Source: Haliclystus octoradiatus | Lineage: Eukaryota; Cnidaria; Staurozoa; Stauromedusae; Haliclystidae | NCBI GenBank assembly: GCA_916610825.1 | Contig: OU744450.1 | Span: 24,098,430 to 24,162,429, forward strand | Length of the DNA stretch: 64,000 nt | Direction of reading: 5' to 3' | The notes under the pieces: generated by a model | Databases searched by the model: none | What the model saw: only the letters and a program-made list of their open reading frames with translations | Told to the model about the DNA's origin: nothing | Shown: one piece after another, positions 1 through 64,000 of the stretch | Layout of the letters: every line of letters starts with the position of its first letter | Numbering within the stretch: the stretch's first letter is position 1 | Made by a program: the position numbers and the translations under genes

Positions 1-53
<53 letters not shown>

Positions 54-725
54 AGTAATACTGTAATATAATAATATTAATAGGTGGATTGTTCCACAGC
101 AGTTTTTGGTATAGCGCTCAATGAAATTAATCAGAGCATTTATATAAAATGAGAGTTAGTTGTTACGATGTCTTTAGATTAGTGAGATAAAATTTGTTCT
201 CGTGTTCTATGTAAACAGATAAATAAATCCGGAAATAAATAGAGTCAATGACTACACATTTTTTCTGTTACTCAGAGTTTCACGCTTTGAAACTCGTGAA
301 CGCGTGAAACTCTGAGTAACAGAAAAAATGTGTAGTCATTGACTCTATTTATTTATCTACAGTTCTGTCATTTACTGACATTGAGCACTATAAGACTGCG
401 ATTGGGTCAACAATCAAGTAATCACTATATGTAAACAGATATATTTAATGTACAAATTAGTACAATAACTCAACCAACGTCAACTATCCGAATCTGTGTT
501 AAAAGTTTTTGGTATCGTAATAAATATTTTTACGCACATGGACTTATATAGGAAGTTATTGAAAATGAAAGTTACTAACTAGCTCTAGTTTAATAGATTA
601 AAACTATGTTTAAAACTACTAAAACTTAAGATTGTTTGCCAAATAACATGATTGAACTAACAACTCAAAGTAAGAAATATTTAATTGATTAATTATGAAA
701 ATAATATGTACGTCAGAATAATTAC
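1..725. other. UBR4 intron after exon 61: AAT run and a perfect hairpin
   Basis: Bases 1-52 are an (AAT)n run. A perfect inverted repeat of 51 bp (234-284 and 303-353) with an 18-bp loop follows; its arms contain CTGTTACTCAGAGTTTCACG, close to the Penelope-like terminal repeat (CTGTTACTCAAGTTTCACGC). The remaining 370 bp is AT-rich with nothing recognised. Confidence 0.8.
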
Positions 726-63440
<62,715 letters not shown>

Positions 63441-63461
63441 CTTTAAATTAACAACAGAATA

Positions 63462-63632
63462 CATTCAAACCTGTTATAACCTCTATACAACGGCCACCTG
63501 TCTATAGAGGTCACTCTTGATATGTCTAAAATCGTATTTTCTGTTGAATCAACCCTGTATATAAAGGCTATCTGCATACACTGGTCAATGTATATACCTT
63601 TAATAGCTGGCTGTTGTATACAGGTTCCATGA
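63462..63632. mobile_element. Pogo-like MITE family A copy next to exon 1 acceptor
   Basis: Left end CATTCAAACCTGTTATAAC, 21 bp upstream of exon 1 of the listed set; right end CAGGTTCCATGATA. Somewhat decayed. The rest of 63633-64000 holds nothing I recognise. Confidence 0.85.
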
Positions 63633-64000
63633 TATATGAAAAATACATGTGAAAAATAAATGAAAAACAAGTCACAGGTATCAATCACTCATGGGGGGGG
63701 GGCAAAAATTATGCAAAATCCCAACTGATCAAATGTGTTTGATGATTCAGAGATGACTTTATTTCACAATAGAAAAAAGCAAACAACATCAAGTTACAGT
63801 CCTTATTTCCAACACTGCGAAGCTAAGACGTCACTGAGGGCCAAATAATATATAAGTAAGTATCATATATAGAGATCTAAATTTCAAATATAATATACAA
63901 ATATTCAAATCAAGAGAAGCTATAATAGCTAGATAGACATTTGATTGTGATCATGAAAGGAACAATTTAAGCTAAATAGAGATACCACAATCAAAGTTAT

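Overview
This window is nuclear DNA from an intron-rich, AT-rich animal, almost certainly an invertebrate. The species cannot be fixed from sequence alone. The evidence is about 60 spliceosomal introns with GT/AG borders, an intact eukaryotic tRNA-Ser gene, tRNA-derived SINEs, dozens of short inverted-repeat transposons, a Penelope-like element and a tyrosine-recombinase retrotransposon. A bacterial reading is excluded.

The whole window lies inside one protein-coding gene on the minus strand, the ortholog of UBR4 (p600; Drosophila poe), the giant N-degron E3 ubiquitin ligase. I assembled 61 exons by eye, from 63440 down to 726. Every junction keeps the reading frame. Together they hold 7,376 nt: a 2-nt split codon plus 2,458 codons, roughly the middle and C-terminal-ward half of a protein of about 5,000 residues. 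The UBR box lies upstream (beyond 64000) and the C-terminal E3 module downstream (before 1), both outside the window. Recognisable parts in protein order are a beta-rich block (exons 1-5), helical repeats (6-10), an acidic linker with a ubiquitin-interacting-motif-like helix (11-13), more helical scaffold (14-28), a second beta-rich block with a Cys-rich zinc-binding segment (28-33), and a long helical C-terminal scaffold (34-61).

The introns hold nearly everything else. The largest (20270-28584) contains a 7.5-kb Ngaro-type retrotransposon with gag, RT-RNase H (one in-frame stop) and tyrosine-recombinase ORFs. Its split direct repeats (A1 / B1-A2-B2) are almost identical, so it is young. A Penelope-like terminal repeat sits inside it. 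The intron at 44454-48085 holds a truncated Penelope-like element with a GIY-YIG endonuclease ORF between inverted terminal repeats, next to 1.9 kb of ATT repeats. The intron at 6451-6820 carries an intact tRNA-Ser(GCT) gene in the sense direction. Other introns carry pogo-like, hAT-like and TTAA-target MITEs, three SINE families, palindromic GTTCATGAAC repeats (one holding a 500-N assembly gap), and TACA, TTTA and ATT microsatellites. I found no gene on the plus strand apart from the retrotransposon ORFs.

The points most worth a second look are a pogo-like MITE whose end repeatedly lies 20-41 bp upstream of UBR4 acceptors, where it could supply branch points; the UIM-like helix; the nested retroelements; a precise 1,500-bp periodicity in the ATT array; and an 83/73-bp alternating GTTCATGAAC tandem array.
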